From: Stieleria maiorica
GTDB lineage: Bacteria; Planctomycetota; Planctomycetia; Pirellulales; Pirellulaceae
Direction of reading: 5' to 3'
Length of the DNA: 64,000 nt
NCBI RefSeq assembly: GCF_008035925.1
Contig: NZ_CP036264.1
Location: forward strand, 1,077,774 to 1,141,773
Made by a program: the position numbers and the translations under genes. Every line of letters begins with the position of its first letter. Position 1 is the first letter of the stretch. Positions 1 through 9,252 of this stretch are shown here, piece by piece. A model generated the notes under the pieces. That model saw only the letters and a program-made list of their open reading frames with translations, was not told the origin of the DNA and did not search any database.

Positions 1-786
1 GTCGTTCAAGCTGAGCTTGGTCAGGGAGGAACTGCCCAGGTCATAGGTCCAGCCGTGGAGCGTTTGACGGCAGGCGATCACGCCGACAAATTCCGCGTTT
101 GCTCCCAGATGCTTGATCGCCGGCGCGTACTCGGCAAGCGCGGAGCAGGGCAGGGCGGTGCCTTCGGTCGAGAGCACCAATTCGGTCGCCGGCACTTCGC
201 GGTCGCGATCGCGGAACAATTCGACATGCAGACGTGGGCCGACATGACGTGTGGCATGGCCGGCCCGAGCGATCATCCGAACGCTGTCGCCCTCCGGCGT
301 GATCTCGGCCGAGACGTCGACCGGCGGCATCGATCCGGTGCGGCTGAGGATGCTGACATCGGTCGCCAGGATCGAGATCGGAACCACCGTCTGGGCCGGA
401 CGGCTGATCAAACGGTCGTGCAGCATCGTCCAGGCGTGACCCAGCCCGGCCGACTGGAATTCCGGCTGGTGCAAGATGATCGCCGCCCGCTCACGCTCGA
501 CAAGGTAATCGATCAGACGCACCGTCACGACGTGCTGGCGGGAATCCGGATCGCTGACCCGGACGTTCTCCAGGATGTACTTACCCGGCGCGACACGCTC
601 GCAACGCCCGATTTCAAACACCAACCCCGTCTGCAGATTCAGATGGTGGGTCAGCTCGGCCAGCTTGTTGGCCTGGTACCACGGCGTCCAGGTGACCAGG
701 ATCGAAAGAAAGACGATCGACGTCGGGACCGCGCAGCAGAAAACGAACAACAATCGAGCGACGGCTCGCTGGGTCCGTTCATGCAT
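1..786 (-). CDS. membrane-anchored protein of unknown function (3' end outside window)
   Basis: An uninterrupted minus-strand frame of 262 codons runs from an ATG at 786 to the window edge, so the C-terminus is missing. Residues about 8-32 form one hydrophobic segment after a short basic N-terminus (MHERTQRAVAR), which looks like a signal anchor. The rest is soluble, probably extracytoplasmic. I recognise no catalytic motif. It lies 231 bases downstream of the M50 protease-like gene on the same strand. That gap holds a heptamer tandem repeat, so the two may be co-transcribed with GspE. The frame was found by translating the reverse complement. Function unknown. Confidence 0.7.
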   Translation of the reverse strand, partial: MHERTQRAVARLLFVFCCAVPTSIVFLSILVTWTPWYQANKLAELTHHLNLQTGLVFEIGRCERVAPGKYILENVRVSDPDSRQHVVTVRLIDYLVERERAAIILHQPEFQSAGLGHAWTMLHDRLISRPAQTVVPISILATDVSILSRTGSMPPVDVSAEITPEGDSVRMIARAGHATRHVGPRLHVELFRDRDREVPATELVLSTEGTALPCSALAEYAPAIKHLGANAEFVGVIACRQTLHGWTYDLGSSSLTKLSLND

Positions 787-909
787 CCATGCAATCCCCT
801 TCGGTGGCGACAGTTCACCCGAGATTCTAGGTGGCCGGCGGGGCAGAAGGGTAGATCGTTTCGGCCGTGGAAGGTGATTCGAGGAAAGAGAGTTTTGCTA
901 GCAAATCGG

Positions 910-963
910 GGGAGTTGGGAGTTGGGAGTTGGGAGTTGGGAGTTGGGAGTTGGGAGTTGGGAG
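910..963 (-). repeat. heptanucleotide tandem repeat (CCCAACT)n
   Basis: About 7.7 head-to-tail copies of GGGAGTT on the plus strand, which read CCCAACT on the coding strand of the flanking minus-strand genes. The array sits between the stop at 1018 and the next start at 786. Just after that stop the coding strand reads GGTTTCAGGTTTG, a degenerate relative of the TTTCAAG heptamers seen after other stops in the window. Confidence 0.9.
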
Positions 964-1017
964 AAAAATGGGGGGCAGGAAAATGCAGGCAGGAGGCCGT
1001 TCGACAAACCTGAAACC

Positions 1018-3804
1018 TCACTCCACCGGCGTGTCGTAGCTCCAGGCGACGGATTCGATGCCATGGTTCTTGAGCCAGGCGTGGACGGTGGCGTAGCCGG
1101 CGGCGGCGTCGCGGGTGGGGGACAGGTGCAGGTAGACGAGTGATCGGCCATCGCGCTGCAAGGGGAAGGACTCGTCGAGCATCACGTCTTCGTCTTCAGG
1201 TTCCAGGCGGTACGCGTCGACGTTGACACTGGTCGGGCGGAGGGGGTGGTCCGGGTGCAGGTAGCCGAGCTCGGGCAGCAGGGGGGCCAGGGCATCGGGA
1301 AGCGTCGGCGGTGGTCCTTTTTGCTCGTGCGGGCGCTCGTCTTGTCGCCAGGCTTGGGATTCGGATTCGAAGTCCAGGTAGGCGGTGTAAAGTCGGCGGG
1401 CGGCGCCTTCGCTGGCTTGGGCTTGCTCGCGGATCCAATCGATTCGATTCTGTTGGATCTGCTCAAAACGCTCCGCAGACCGGCGCATCAGCTTGCGAAA
1501 GTCGACCGGTTCGTTGTCTTCGGCGGCGTCATCCGGATCGGCCGGAGGGGGCTGTTCCCAGGGCAACGGTTCGGTTTTGCCTTGCAGGACGCGCAGTTTG
1601 GATTGCAATTCCAGTTGGTCTTTGCTCGCTTGGATCTTCGGGGTCCAGGGGGAGATCGCAACCGAGTCGCCGATGTTGTACGGCATGCTTTCGGATGCCT
1701 GGATCATTTCTTCGGCGGTGTCGCTGGAGACGGCGACGATCAATTGTGGGAAATCGCCGTCGAACGATCGCCGCCACTGGGCATCGGTTAGTCGATCGAG
1801 TCGTGGGTCATTGGCCGCGAACGCTTCGAAACCCGTGAAGAAATCTTCGTCGTCGAATCGGGCATCGTTGCCGCTGGCGATCGTGCTGGTGAACACGACG
1901 TTGCCGAGTCTTGCGACCGAGTCATCGGTCGATCCGACCAGCGTGTCATAGGCCGCACGAGCTTGGTCGGCATCCGCAAATCGCCACACCAACAAGTCCA
2001 GTTTGGTCGCCATGGGGTCGGGATCGGGAGTCCCCAGTCGGAATTGCCCGTCTTCGGTTTCGACCTGTTCATACTGCGATTCGAAATCGGGCAGATCGTC
2101 AAACAGCCCGCCGCCGACACTGGCCAATGTGATCACGATCATGCCCACGATGCCGGAGACCAGACCGCCGAAATAGAGGGCCCAGATCCCTAGGGTCGCC
2201 GGCCACGAGGGCGGTCGGGTGATCACGCTTTCGTAAACCGACAGTGTCAGTTTGGCCAATGTCGACGTGCCTTGGGTCGGCAGATTGGCACGTTGGATTT
2301 CATCGACGACGACGCGGATCGCAGCGTCGGGCATCCTGTCGTTGCTCGGTTCGGGCAGCTCACGATCTCGAATCGATTCGGTGACCTTCATCGTGCGCCA
2401 GACGGTCGGTAACCCGAGTGCCATTGCGACGCCGATTCCCAGCAGCAGCTTTGCGTCGAGCAACCACGCCACCAGCATCAGCACCGCGATCGTTCCGATG
2501 CGGAACAGCAAGTCGATGACTTTGGATCGCGAAAACAACGTCACGTGCGCGACTTGGCCTCCATCCAGGGGCAGAAACGGCGCCAGGTTCAACAGATTCA
2601 GGATCAACGTGATCAGGGCGCCTTTGACACACCACTCGTTGCCGAGCATCAGGCCCACGCCGCCGAGCACCAGTCCGATCGCGATGCTGGGCAACGGGCC
2701 GGCAAGTGCGACGATCGCCTTTTTCCAACCGCTGACGCGATAGTTGCGACCGCTGACCGCGGCGCCCAACAACGGGATGAAGAACATGTGGATGTTCTTG
2801 TACCCGAACACTTGCATCGCGACGTAGTGTCCCAGTTCATGCACCAACAGGATCGGGACCAGGATCAACACCAGTTCCAGTTCCCATTGCCACGCCCCGA
2901 GCCCGATGAACAGCAGGATGGAAACGGCCAGGATCGCAAGTTTGGTCAGCCATCCCGATTGCTTGGTTTCCTGTTTGCGGACCGCTTCAATGATCGGCTG
3001 CGTTTCGTCGGCGACGACTTCATCGGCCAAAGCGGCCGTTTCTTGGCTGTCTGAATCAGAGGTGATCTCCGCCGAGGCGTCGGCGAGTTCGGCGACCGGG
3101 ACATCATCGTCGGCGACCGCGGCTTGGCTTGGGGCCGGGGGGACGAACACGCCGCGCTCGACTTGGAAGTCGACAAACTCCTTGTGCGTGTGTTCGAGCA
3201 GTTCGAACGCCGACTCGGTGTCGCCGGCGAGCATCGGCCGCGTGTTTCCCAGGACTTTTCGAACGTGAGCTTGGTGCAGATCACGCAACTGGTTTGCGGC
3301 GGCCTTGGGGTGGTACTGGACGTGCCAGTCGGGCGGATCGATCAGGTCCCGAGTCGCGGCGGTCGTCAGGATGATTTCCCCGCCGGGGCCGAGTGAATAG
3401 AGCGCCAGGCGGGCAAACTTATTTCGCCGTTCCAAGTTGGGCCACAGTCGATAGCGGATCCAGGCCACGGTCTCGCCGTCGGGTGATCGGTAGGCCGCAC
3501 CGCCGTAGCGGGTGTTGTTTTGCCGGTCGTTGATTCCGATCAGGTCGATGCGATTGAACCCCAGGTCATGGACTTGCAAATCCAGATCCGTGATCGCTTT
3601 CAATATCTCCGGGTCGACTTTTTCGGCCGGCACGCGAAACGGTTGCAACGAGGCGACCGGGGGAAGGTCGGTGGATCCGGGCAAAGGGATCCGCAGCAGT
3701 TTGACGACGCACGCGATCAGTAGCACGATCGGCATCGTGATCACGTTGCCTTCAAACATGTATTCACGGATCGAGACGTGCGGAGCGCTCAGCTTATAGA
3801 ACAT
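1018..3804 (-). CDS. M50 (site-2 protease type) membrane metallopeptidase-like protein
   Basis: 928 residues. The zinc-binding motif HELGH is at 322-326 inside a hydrophobic segment (about 311-330). The second M50 signature, with LDGG in the context PFLPLDGGQV, is at about 409-418 in a later membrane segment. This spacing fits intramembrane M50 proteases that cleave within or near membranes. About 280 residues precede the protease core, including an N-terminal membrane segment near 24-38 and an acidic linker at 230-275. A large C-terminal region (about 500-928) has one more membrane segment near 540-565 and soluble sequence that I do not recognise. It starts 6 bases after the GspE-like gene ends, so co-translation is likely. 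M50 assignment is firm; the substrate is unknown. Confidence 0.85.
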   Translation of the reverse strand: MFYKLSAPHVSIREYMFEGNVITMPIVLLIACVVKLLRIPLPGSTDLPPVASLQPFRVPAEKVDPEILKAITDLDLQVHDLGFNRIDLIGINDRQNNTRYGGAAYRSPDGETVAWIRYRLWPNLERRNKFARLALYSLGPGGEIILTTAATRDLIDPPDWHVQYHPKAAANQLRDLHQAHVRKVLGNTRPMLAGDTESAFELLEHTHKEFVDFQVERGVFVPPAPSQAAVADDDVPVAELADASAEITSDSDSQETAALADEVVADETQPIIEAVRKQETKQSGWLTKLAILAVSILLFIGLGAWQWELELVLILVPILLVHELGHYVAMQVFGYKNIHMFFIPLLGAAVSGRNYRVSGWKKAIVALAGPLPSIAIGLVLGGVGLMLGNEWCVKGALITLILNLLNLAPFLPLDGGQVAHVTLFSRSKVIDLLFRIGTIAVLMLVAWLLDAKLLLGIGVAMALGLPTVWRTMKVTESIRDRELPEPSNDRMPDAAIRVVVDEIQRANLPTQGTSTLAKLTLSVYESVITRPPSWPATLGIWALYFGGLVSGIVGMIVITLASVGGGLFDDLPDFESQYEQVETEDGQFRLGTPDPDPMATKLDLLVWRFADADQARAAYDTLVGSTDDSVARLGNVVFTSTIASGNDARFDDEDFFTGFEAFAANDPRLDRLTDAQWRRSFDGDFPQLIVAVSSDTAEEMIQASESMPYNIGDSVAISPWTPKIQASKDQLELQSKLRVLQGKTEPLPWEQPPPADPDDAAEDNEPVDFRKLMRRSAERFEQIQQNRIDWIREQAQASEGAARRLYTAYLDFESESQAWRQDERPHEQKGPPPTLPDALAPLLPELGYLHPDHPLRPTSVNVDAYRLEPEDEDVMLDESFPLQRDGRSLVYLHLSPTRDAAAGYATVHAWLKNHGIESVAWSYDTPVE

Positions 3805-3810
3805 GATGCA

Positions 3811-5052
3811 CTAGGCCCGCCCGGAGAACAGGGCGGCTTCTTCCAGCGTGATCAGACCCTGGAACGCTTTGCTGAGCGCGCTGACGCGGAGGGTTCGCAT
3901 GCCTTCCTTGATCGCCTGTTTGCGGAGTGCTTCGACCGACGCGTTTTCAAAGATCATGTCACGAAGCTTCGAAGACAGTGTCAGCATTTCAAAAATCGCG
4001 ACCCGGCCGCGGCAGCCCGATCCGTTGCATTTCGCGCAGCCTCGTCCGCGATGGAAACTCGCCTTGGCCGCTTGTTCTTCGCTGATGCCGAGCGATTTGA
4101 GTTGAGCGGCGGAGATCGTCACGGGGGCTCGACAATGTTGGCAGATGCGTCGCACCAACCGCTGGGCGACGATCACGTTCAATCCCGCGGTGATCAAGAA
4201 CGGTTCGATCTCCATGTCGCGCAATCGCGCGATGGCCGAAACGGTGTCGTTGGTGTGCAACGTCGAGAGCACCATGTGGCCGGTCATCGCGGCTTGAAAC
4301 GACGTCTTGGCGGTTTCGGTGTCACGGATTTCGCCGACCAAGATGACGTCAGGGTCTTGCCGCAACAGCAACCGCAGGACTTGGGCGAAGTCCATGTTCA
4401 GTTCGCGGCGGACATTGATTTGAGTGATGCCGAAGACGTCAAATTCGACCGGGTCTTCGATCGTCGAGATGTTGCGGTCCATCTGGTTCAGCCGGTTGAG
4501 CGCGGAGTAGAGCGTCGTCGTTTTTCCGCTGCCGGTCGGCCCGGTGACCAGACACATGCCGTACTGTTGGCCGGTGGCCTGGGCCATCAATTGGGCTTCC
4601 TTGGGGTTCATGCCCAGTTTGGTCAGGTCGGCTTTCAGCCCGGTCGCATCGACGACCCGCAAGACGATCTTTTCACCGAACCGGGTGGGGACCGACGACA
4701 CCCGATAATCGACGCTGCGGCCGCTGATGACCAGACGCAACCGGCCTTCCTGGGGCCGCCGTCGTTCGGCGATGTCCAATTCCGAGAGCACTTTGACGCG
4801 TGAGGAAATCTGGGGGTAGTCGGCCGCGGGGCCGGCGGCGATTTGGGACAGCACCCCATCGACCCGCATTCGCACCCGAAACGCCTGTTCGAACGGTTCG
4901 AAGTGGATGTCCGACGCGCTGGCCTGGAACGCCTTGGCGAAGATCGAGTCGCAAAACGCAATGTTCTCGCTGCCCGATTTATCGGTTTGCGGGCCGTCTT
5001 TCCCCGACGAGGAGTGGGACACCTGTGGGGTGATTTGAGGGGGCTGGTTCAT
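3811..5052 (-). CDS. type II secretion / type IV pilus assembly ATPase (GspE/PilB family, short form)
   Basis: 413 residues from the ATG at 5052. Walker A is GPTGSGKTTT (171-180). Walker B is DVILVGEIRD (235-244), with the family Asp and His boxes (STIEDP, LHTND). A four-cysteine zinc motif near the C-terminus (CQHC ... CAKC) is typical of GspE/PilB. The ATPase would power pseudopilus or pilus assembly at the cytoplasmic face of the inner membrane. Family members usually exceed 500 residues; this one lacks most of the N1 domain. The frame is open upstream to 5172, but that would overlap the divergent HAD gene at 5117, so I chose 5052. The M50-like gene follows after 6 bases. No other secretion gene is in the window. 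Confidence 0.9.
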   Translation of the reverse strand: MNQPPQITPQVSHSSSGKDGPQTDKSGSENIAFCDSIFAKAFQASASDIHFEPFEQAFRVRMRVDGVLSQIAAGPAADYPQISSRVKVLSELDIAERRRPQEGRLRLVISGRSVDYRVSSVPTRFGEKIVLRVVDATGLKADLTKLGMNPKEAQLMAQATGQQYGMCLVTGPTGSGKTTTLYSALNRLNQMDRNISTIEDPVEFDVFGITQINVRRELNMDFAQVLRLLLRQDPDVILVGEIRDTETAKTSFQAAMTGHMVLSTLHTNDTVSAIARLRDMEIEPFLITAGLNVIVAQRLVRRICQHCRAPVTISAAQLKSLGISEEQAAKASFHRGRGCAKCNGSGCRGRVAIFEMLTLSSKLRDMIFENASVEALRKQAIKEGMRTLRVSALSKAFQGLITLEEAALFSGRA

Positions 5053-5116
5053 ATGACAAGCGTGGTCTGGCGCGGGGCGGGTTCCGAAAAGGGGCGTCGT
5101 GTGCGATTCTTTGGTG

Positions 5117-5689
5117 ATGAACGCAAACGACTTTGAACGATACGACGGCTTGATTTTTGACTGTGACGGCACCTTGGCCGATTCGATGCCCGTGCATTAT
5201 GTCGCCTGGCGCGAAACGATGTCGCGTTATGGGATCGAATTCAAAGAAGATCGATTCTATTCGATGGGAGGGATGCCGAGTGCAAAGATCGTCGCCTTGT
5301 TGTCCGGTGAACATGGCGTCGACGTCGACCCCGAGGCGGTTGCGGCGGAGAAAGAGACACAATTTCAAAGCTTGATCGACCAGGTTCAGCCGATGGCGGC
5401 GGTCTGTGAAATCGCCGCGGCCTTTCACGGGAAAAAGCCGATGGCGGTTGCCAGTGGCAGCGGACGCGTCGTGGTCGAAAAGCAATTGGTCGCACTGGGG
5501 ATCGACCACTGGTTTTCCGTCGTCGTCACGTCCGAAGACACCCAGCGGCACAAGCCCGAACCGGACGTGTTTCTGGAGGCGGCCCGCCGAATCGAGGTGA
5601 AACCGGAAAACTGTGTCGTTTTTGAGGATTCTCCGCTCGGTTTCCAGGCCGCCCAGGCAGCCGGGATGGATTGGGTCGATGTCCGATAG
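5117..5689 (+). CDS. HAD-superfamily phosphatase / beta-phosphoglucomutase-like hydrolase
   Basis: 190 residues. HAD motif I is FDCDGTL (14-20), with D15 as nucleophile and D17 as acid/base. A motif II serine lies in VASGSG, the motif III lysine region is RHKPEPD, and motif IV is FEDSPLG. An alpha-helical cap sits between motifs I and II, as in the phosphoglycolate phosphatase and beta-phosphoglucomutase group. It probably acts on a small sugar phosphate in the cytoplasm. The substrate cannot be named from sequence. The ATG at 5117 is chosen over an in-frame GTG at 5099. It is divergent from the GspE gene, with a 64-base spacer. Confidence 0.85.
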   Translation: MNANDFERYDGLIFDCDGTLADSMPVHYVAWRETMSRYGIEFKEDRFYSMGGMPSAKIVALLSGEHGVDVDPEAVAAEKETQFQSLIDQVQPMAAVCEIAAAFHGKKPMAVASGSGRVVVEKQLVALGIDHWFSVVVTSEDTQRHKPEPDVFLEAARRIEVKPENCVVFEDSPLGFQAAQAAGMDWVDVR

Positions 5690-5885
5690 ACCGCTCTCGG
5701 CGTGCTATCCTTAGCATGTCGCGACGCCGGCGCCTATTTGCCTGGGATTGGCTGGATCGTCGCCGTCCTCTCCGAGGTCGGCGTCGGGCACCGTTTCGCT
5801 CTTCGGACGCCGAGTTCGGAAAACACGGCGACTTAAACTACTGGTACTGCGCCCCGGATCGCCCTGTTTTTACGCCTGAGCCGAG

Positions 5886-7613
5886 ATGACTCGACACGAC
5901 GTCAATCGTTCTGATTTCTCGACGCTTGACGCAGGAAAACTGCTGCCGGGATGCTCGCTGCCGATTCTGGTTGAGGGCGACCCAGGGGAGGGCAACCGGC
6001 CGCTACATGCCTTTCGCCGATTCGAGCCGTTGCCGATCGATGGTCTCCAACCGGGAGCTTTGCGGTCGCTGGCTGATTCCTGGATCGACGTCGCACGATC
6101 GCTCAAGGCGATGCATGATGCCGGGCGATGCTATGGCCGCATCACGTCCGCGTCGTTTCATAATCGCGGGACCCAGACCGAACCGACCGCAACGCTGTGG
6201 ATCGATCCGGCACTTGCCGCTCAAGCCGATGCGGTCCACGGCGGTGACCCCGAATCGATCTACTGGACGACCGCGCGTCTGCAGTCGGGAAAGCCTGCGC
6301 AACCGGCCGATGATTGGTACGCGTTGGGCATCGTGCTGGCCGAAATCGCACTTTCGTCTGCGTCGGTGCACAAGATCTGGGAACTGAGTCGACAGGATGG
6401 GAAGTTCGTCGAAAGTTTGATCAAGAATCTAAAACGCTCTCGCAGCGATCGACGGTTGCGGAAACTCGCCCTCGCGCTGATCCGCGAGGGGGCAACGGGC
6501 AGCGTCGATGACGCCACGATCCGCGAATTGACCACGCGCCCCGCGACCGGCAGCCGGACGGCGACGTCGCTGGTCATCGCCGCATTGGGGATCGCAGTGG
6601 TCGCGATGGGATGGTCGTTGTACCGCAACATCGGCCAATTGCGCGAGCGTGATCAACAATTCGCGGTGCTGGAAAACCGGGTGGACGAATTGCAACGGCG
6701 AGCCGAGTCCATCGAGAACACAATGCCCGCCTCGATCGCGACGCCGGTGGCCGTCGCGGTCCCCGAACCGGCATCGGTGCGTCCCAACGACCGTGACCGC
6801 TGGACCGATGCGATTGCCGGGCGGGCGTTGGAACAAGCGATCGCCACGTCTGCTGATTTTCAGCCCAGCGAGTGGCACGAGCGATTGGCCAAGCTGCAGC
6901 AATTGCCAGGGCAAATGCAATGGCGGATCGCCGACGAACCACTCCGCCGATTGATCCAGCGCTCCGTCGACGCACCTTGGGATGATTCGGTCATCCAGCA
7001 GGCTCAGGACCGCATCGTGGCACTCGGCCAGGCCCATTCCCGCTGGACGCAGTGGGCCCGCAGCGATCGCAGCATCGATGAAATCCGCACGCAGCATGAC
7101 CTGATGCCGTCGGGGTTGGTGAAGGAGTTCTTGGGGCAATGGTTGGCCGAGGCGCTGGAGGTCCGCTCCTTTGATCTTCGTACACGAGTGATCAAGGCCG
7201 CCCAGGAGAACAAGTTCGTGGCACACGTCATCGGTTTCGAAACGCCGTCCGATTCGGAAACGGTTGACTGGGTGTGGGCGTCGGCCGAGGGGACCGATGA
7301 ATCGATCGGCCTGCAGATCGACGGCTATCACGCCGGCGAGACGCTGACGTATTGGGTGCAACAAGACAGCTCGATCCCCTATTGGGACAAAACCGTGATC
7401 GAGCACACGTTCGATAGCCCCCTGTTGATTTGGCAACTGGCCAAAGGGTTGAAGCTGGAGAACAGCGAAAGCGGCTACGCCGTGCTGCTTTCGACCAACG
7501 TCCGCTTCGGGCCTCCGGTGAAACTGGAATCTTCGTCGACGGAGGTGGTCGTCGATGCGGGGGAACGGAAAGTCGTGGACCCGATGGATGATTTGCCGTT
7601 CGGGCTGGATTGA
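5886..7613 (+). CDS. pseudokinase-like membrane protein with coiled coil
   Basis: 575 residues. Residues about 55-155 resemble a protein-kinase C-lobe: GRCYGRITSASF (80-91) sits where HRDLKPxN would be, and DDWYALGIVLAEI (142-154) matches the DxWSLGVxLxEL region. The glycine-rich loop, the VAIK lysine and the DFG motif are not apparent, so catalysis is unlikely. One transmembrane helix spans about 227-246, followed by a coiled coil (about 250-278) and a roughly 300-residue C-terminal region without recognised motifs. It could be a scaffold linking a cytoplasmic pseudokinase to an extracytoplasmic domain. The stop TGA runs directly into the 13-14-mer tandem repeat. Family call is moderate; function is inferred. 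Confidence 0.6.
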   Translation: MTRHDVNRSDFSTLDAGKLLPGCSLPILVEGDPGEGNRPLHAFRRFEPLPIDGLQPGALRSLADSWIDVARSLKAMHDAGRCYGRITSASFHNRGTQTEPTATLWIDPALAAQADAVHGGDPESIYWTTARLQSGKPAQPADDWYALGIVLAEIALSSASVHKIWELSRQDGKFVESLIKNLKRSRSDRRLRKLALALIREGATGSVDDATIRELTTRPATGSRTATSLVIAALGIAVVAMGWSLYRNIGQLRERDQQFAVLENRVDELQRRAESIENTMPASIATPVAVAVPEPASVRPNDRDRWTDAIAGRALEQAIATSADFQPSEWHERLAKLQQLPGQMQWRIADEPLRRLIQRSVDAPWDDSVIQQAQDRIVALGQAHSRWTQWARSDRSIDEIRTQHDLMPSGLVKEFLGQWLAEALEVRSFDLRTRVIKAAQENKFVAHVIGFETPSDSETVDWVWASAEGTDESIGLQIDGYHAGETLTYWVQQDSSIPYWDKTVIEHTFDSPLLIWQLAKGLKLENSESGYAVLLSTNVRFGPPVKLESSSTEVVVDAGERKVVDPMDDLPFGLD

Positions 7614-8021
7614 TGGGGCAAAACGATGAGGCAAAACGATGAGGCAAAACGATGAGGCAAAACGATGGGGGCAAAACGATGGGGGCAAAACGATGGGGCA
7701 GGACGATGGGGCAGGACGATGGGGCAGGACGATGGGGCAAGACGATGGGGCAGGACGATGGGGGCAAGACGATGGGGGCAAGACGATAGAAGGCAGAATG
7801 ATGGAAGGCAGTGTGATGGGGGGCGGAATGATGGAAAACTTTGCGGTCAGAGTTGATGTGATGGCGGGCAGGTGCGGTAAGAACCGGGAGTGGTCGCGTC
7901 TGAAATCGTTTTGCCCCCATCGTTTTGCCCCTTTTTATCTCGCCGCTCCTTGAATCGTTGCCGGTCCACCCACGTTGCCGTCCTGAAACCTGAAACCTGA
8001 TGCCGCTCGGAGAACCCACGC
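7614..8021. repeat. repeat-filled gap: 13-14-mer tandem array plus inverted copies
   Basis: From the stop at 7613 to about 7795 the plus strand repeats a unit of the form GGGGCAAAACGATG or GGGGCAGGACGATG, at least 12 times, with single-base changes and one-base length slips; it then decays to about 7830. Two copies in the opposite orientation (ATCGTTTTGCCCCC) lie at 7905-7931 and could base-pair with the array. Tandem CCTGAAA heptamers are at 7984-7998, just before the next start. Frames reading through the array are translated repeat, not genes. The unit resembles the arms of the inverted repeat at 20411-20477. Confidence 0.85.
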
Positions 8022-9170
8022 ATGCGTTACCTACTTTGTTTCCTCATCACCGTTGCCGTGGCCTGTCCGTCGTCGGCGGTCGATCCGAGCGAGTGGTTGT
8101 CATTGGGCGCCGACAAGTCGTCACCGAAGCGTGCGAAGATCGACACGCGTGAGCTGTTGCAGCGTTACCCGGTCGGGAAGTCTTGGGCGGCATCGAAGGT
8201 GTTGCGGATTCGAGGGTTGGCCGTCAACGAGAACTGGGGCATCGAAGGCCGCACCAACGTGGTTTACACCAATCGCTATTCCAGCAAGACACGCGTGGTG
8301 TCAAGCGAGTTCGGCGACGTGACCTTTGAAATCGAGGTTTTGGAAGCGTCCCAACAACGGATCACAAGTGAGAAACGACTGCGTGTTGCCGATTTCAGCG
8401 AAGCGTCACCGATCCTGAAGATCGGTTTGGAGCAATTGCTCGATGTCACACGCACGGCATTGCCACCGGCCGATGTCGCTTACAAGCTGGTGGTGACGTA
8501 CGGCAAGGTCGACCCGCGATACGAACGGGCGTTGACGCGATTGGCGGAGGTCAGTGGGTTTGACGTGGAGCGATTGACACAAATCGACGAAGCCCAACTT
8601 GTCGAAGACCCCGCGCAGTACTCCGGATGCACATTCGAAGTCGTTTGGTCCAACGGATTGGGCGTGACACGTGTCCGGCAAACCGATGGCCCGGTCACGG
8701 TCAAGCTGGATGACATTCGACGCTGGGCCGAAGCGGCCGATCCGCTGTTGGATTACTACGTGATGGAGAACGTCGACCGTCCGGTGGGCGACAGTTGGGA
8801 CGTCGATGCCAAGGATGCCGGCGGGATGATGGTTCACCAGCAAGGCGGACAGTCCGACGGTTCGCTGAAACTGAAGTACCTGCGTGATGAAACCTACGAC
8901 GGCCAGACTTGTCGACAGTTGGCGATCCAACGTGGCGAGCTGACGATGTCACTGGACCAGAACGCCAAACGCTACGACGCCCGCGTCCGCGGGATTCAAG
9001 GACGCGTGTTTTATGGCAAATCAGACTACCTGGTTCTGCAGGCCAACGGGACCTGCGACATTCAAGCAAACGTTCGCAGCAAGAATCATTTGCTGTTCGG
9101 CACAAAATGGCAACGCGATGTGAAAACGGATTTTCGTTACGAGGCCAAGTTGCTGGGCAAGGGGCAGTGA
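8022..9170 (+). CDS. secreted protein of unknown function
   Basis: 382 residues. The first 19 or so (MRYLLCFLITVAVACPSSA) form a signal peptide ending in a plausible type I cleavage site. The rest is soluble, beta-rich and without recognised catalytic motifs or cysteine pairs. The ATG at 8022 follows CGGAG at a plausible Shine-Dalgarno distance, which is rare in this window. It lies after the repeat block and 82 bases before the ABC-hydrolase fusion on the same strand, so a shared transcript is possible. Function unknown. Confidence 0.75.
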   Translation: MRYLLCFLITVAVACPSSAVDPSEWLSLGADKSSPKRAKIDTRELLQRYPVGKSWAASKVLRIRGLAVNENWGIEGRTNVVYTNRYSSKTRVVSSEFGDVTFEIEVLEASQQRITSEKRLRVADFSEASPILKIGLEQLLDVTRTALPPADVAYKLVVTYGKVDPRYERALTRLAEVSGFDVERLTQIDEAQLVEDPAQYSGCTFEVVWSNGLGVTRVRQTDGPVTVKLDDIRRWAEAADPLLDYYVMENVDRPVGDSWDVDAKDAGGMMVHQQGGQSDGSLKLKYLRDETYDGQTCRQLAIQRGELTMSLDQNAKRYDARVRGIQGRVFYGKSDYLVLQANGTCDIQANVRSKNHLLFGTKWQRDVKTDFRYEAKLLGKGQ

Positions 9171-9252
9171 GTCGCCCGACAGTGATTCGCTGGGCGGTGA
9201 CTCGGTGACGTCGTGGTCGGGGAAATGGGTCAAAAAATTGGGTGGTCAAAAA

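Noticed and set aside
6429-7781. 450-codon minus-strand frame overlapping the pseudokinase-like gene
   Set aside because: Its N-terminus is translated tandem repeat and the remainder is a shadow of the plus-strand gene.
7639-7953. short plus-strand frame through the 13-14-mer array
   Set aside because: Repetitive translation with no start signal; the array is non-coding.
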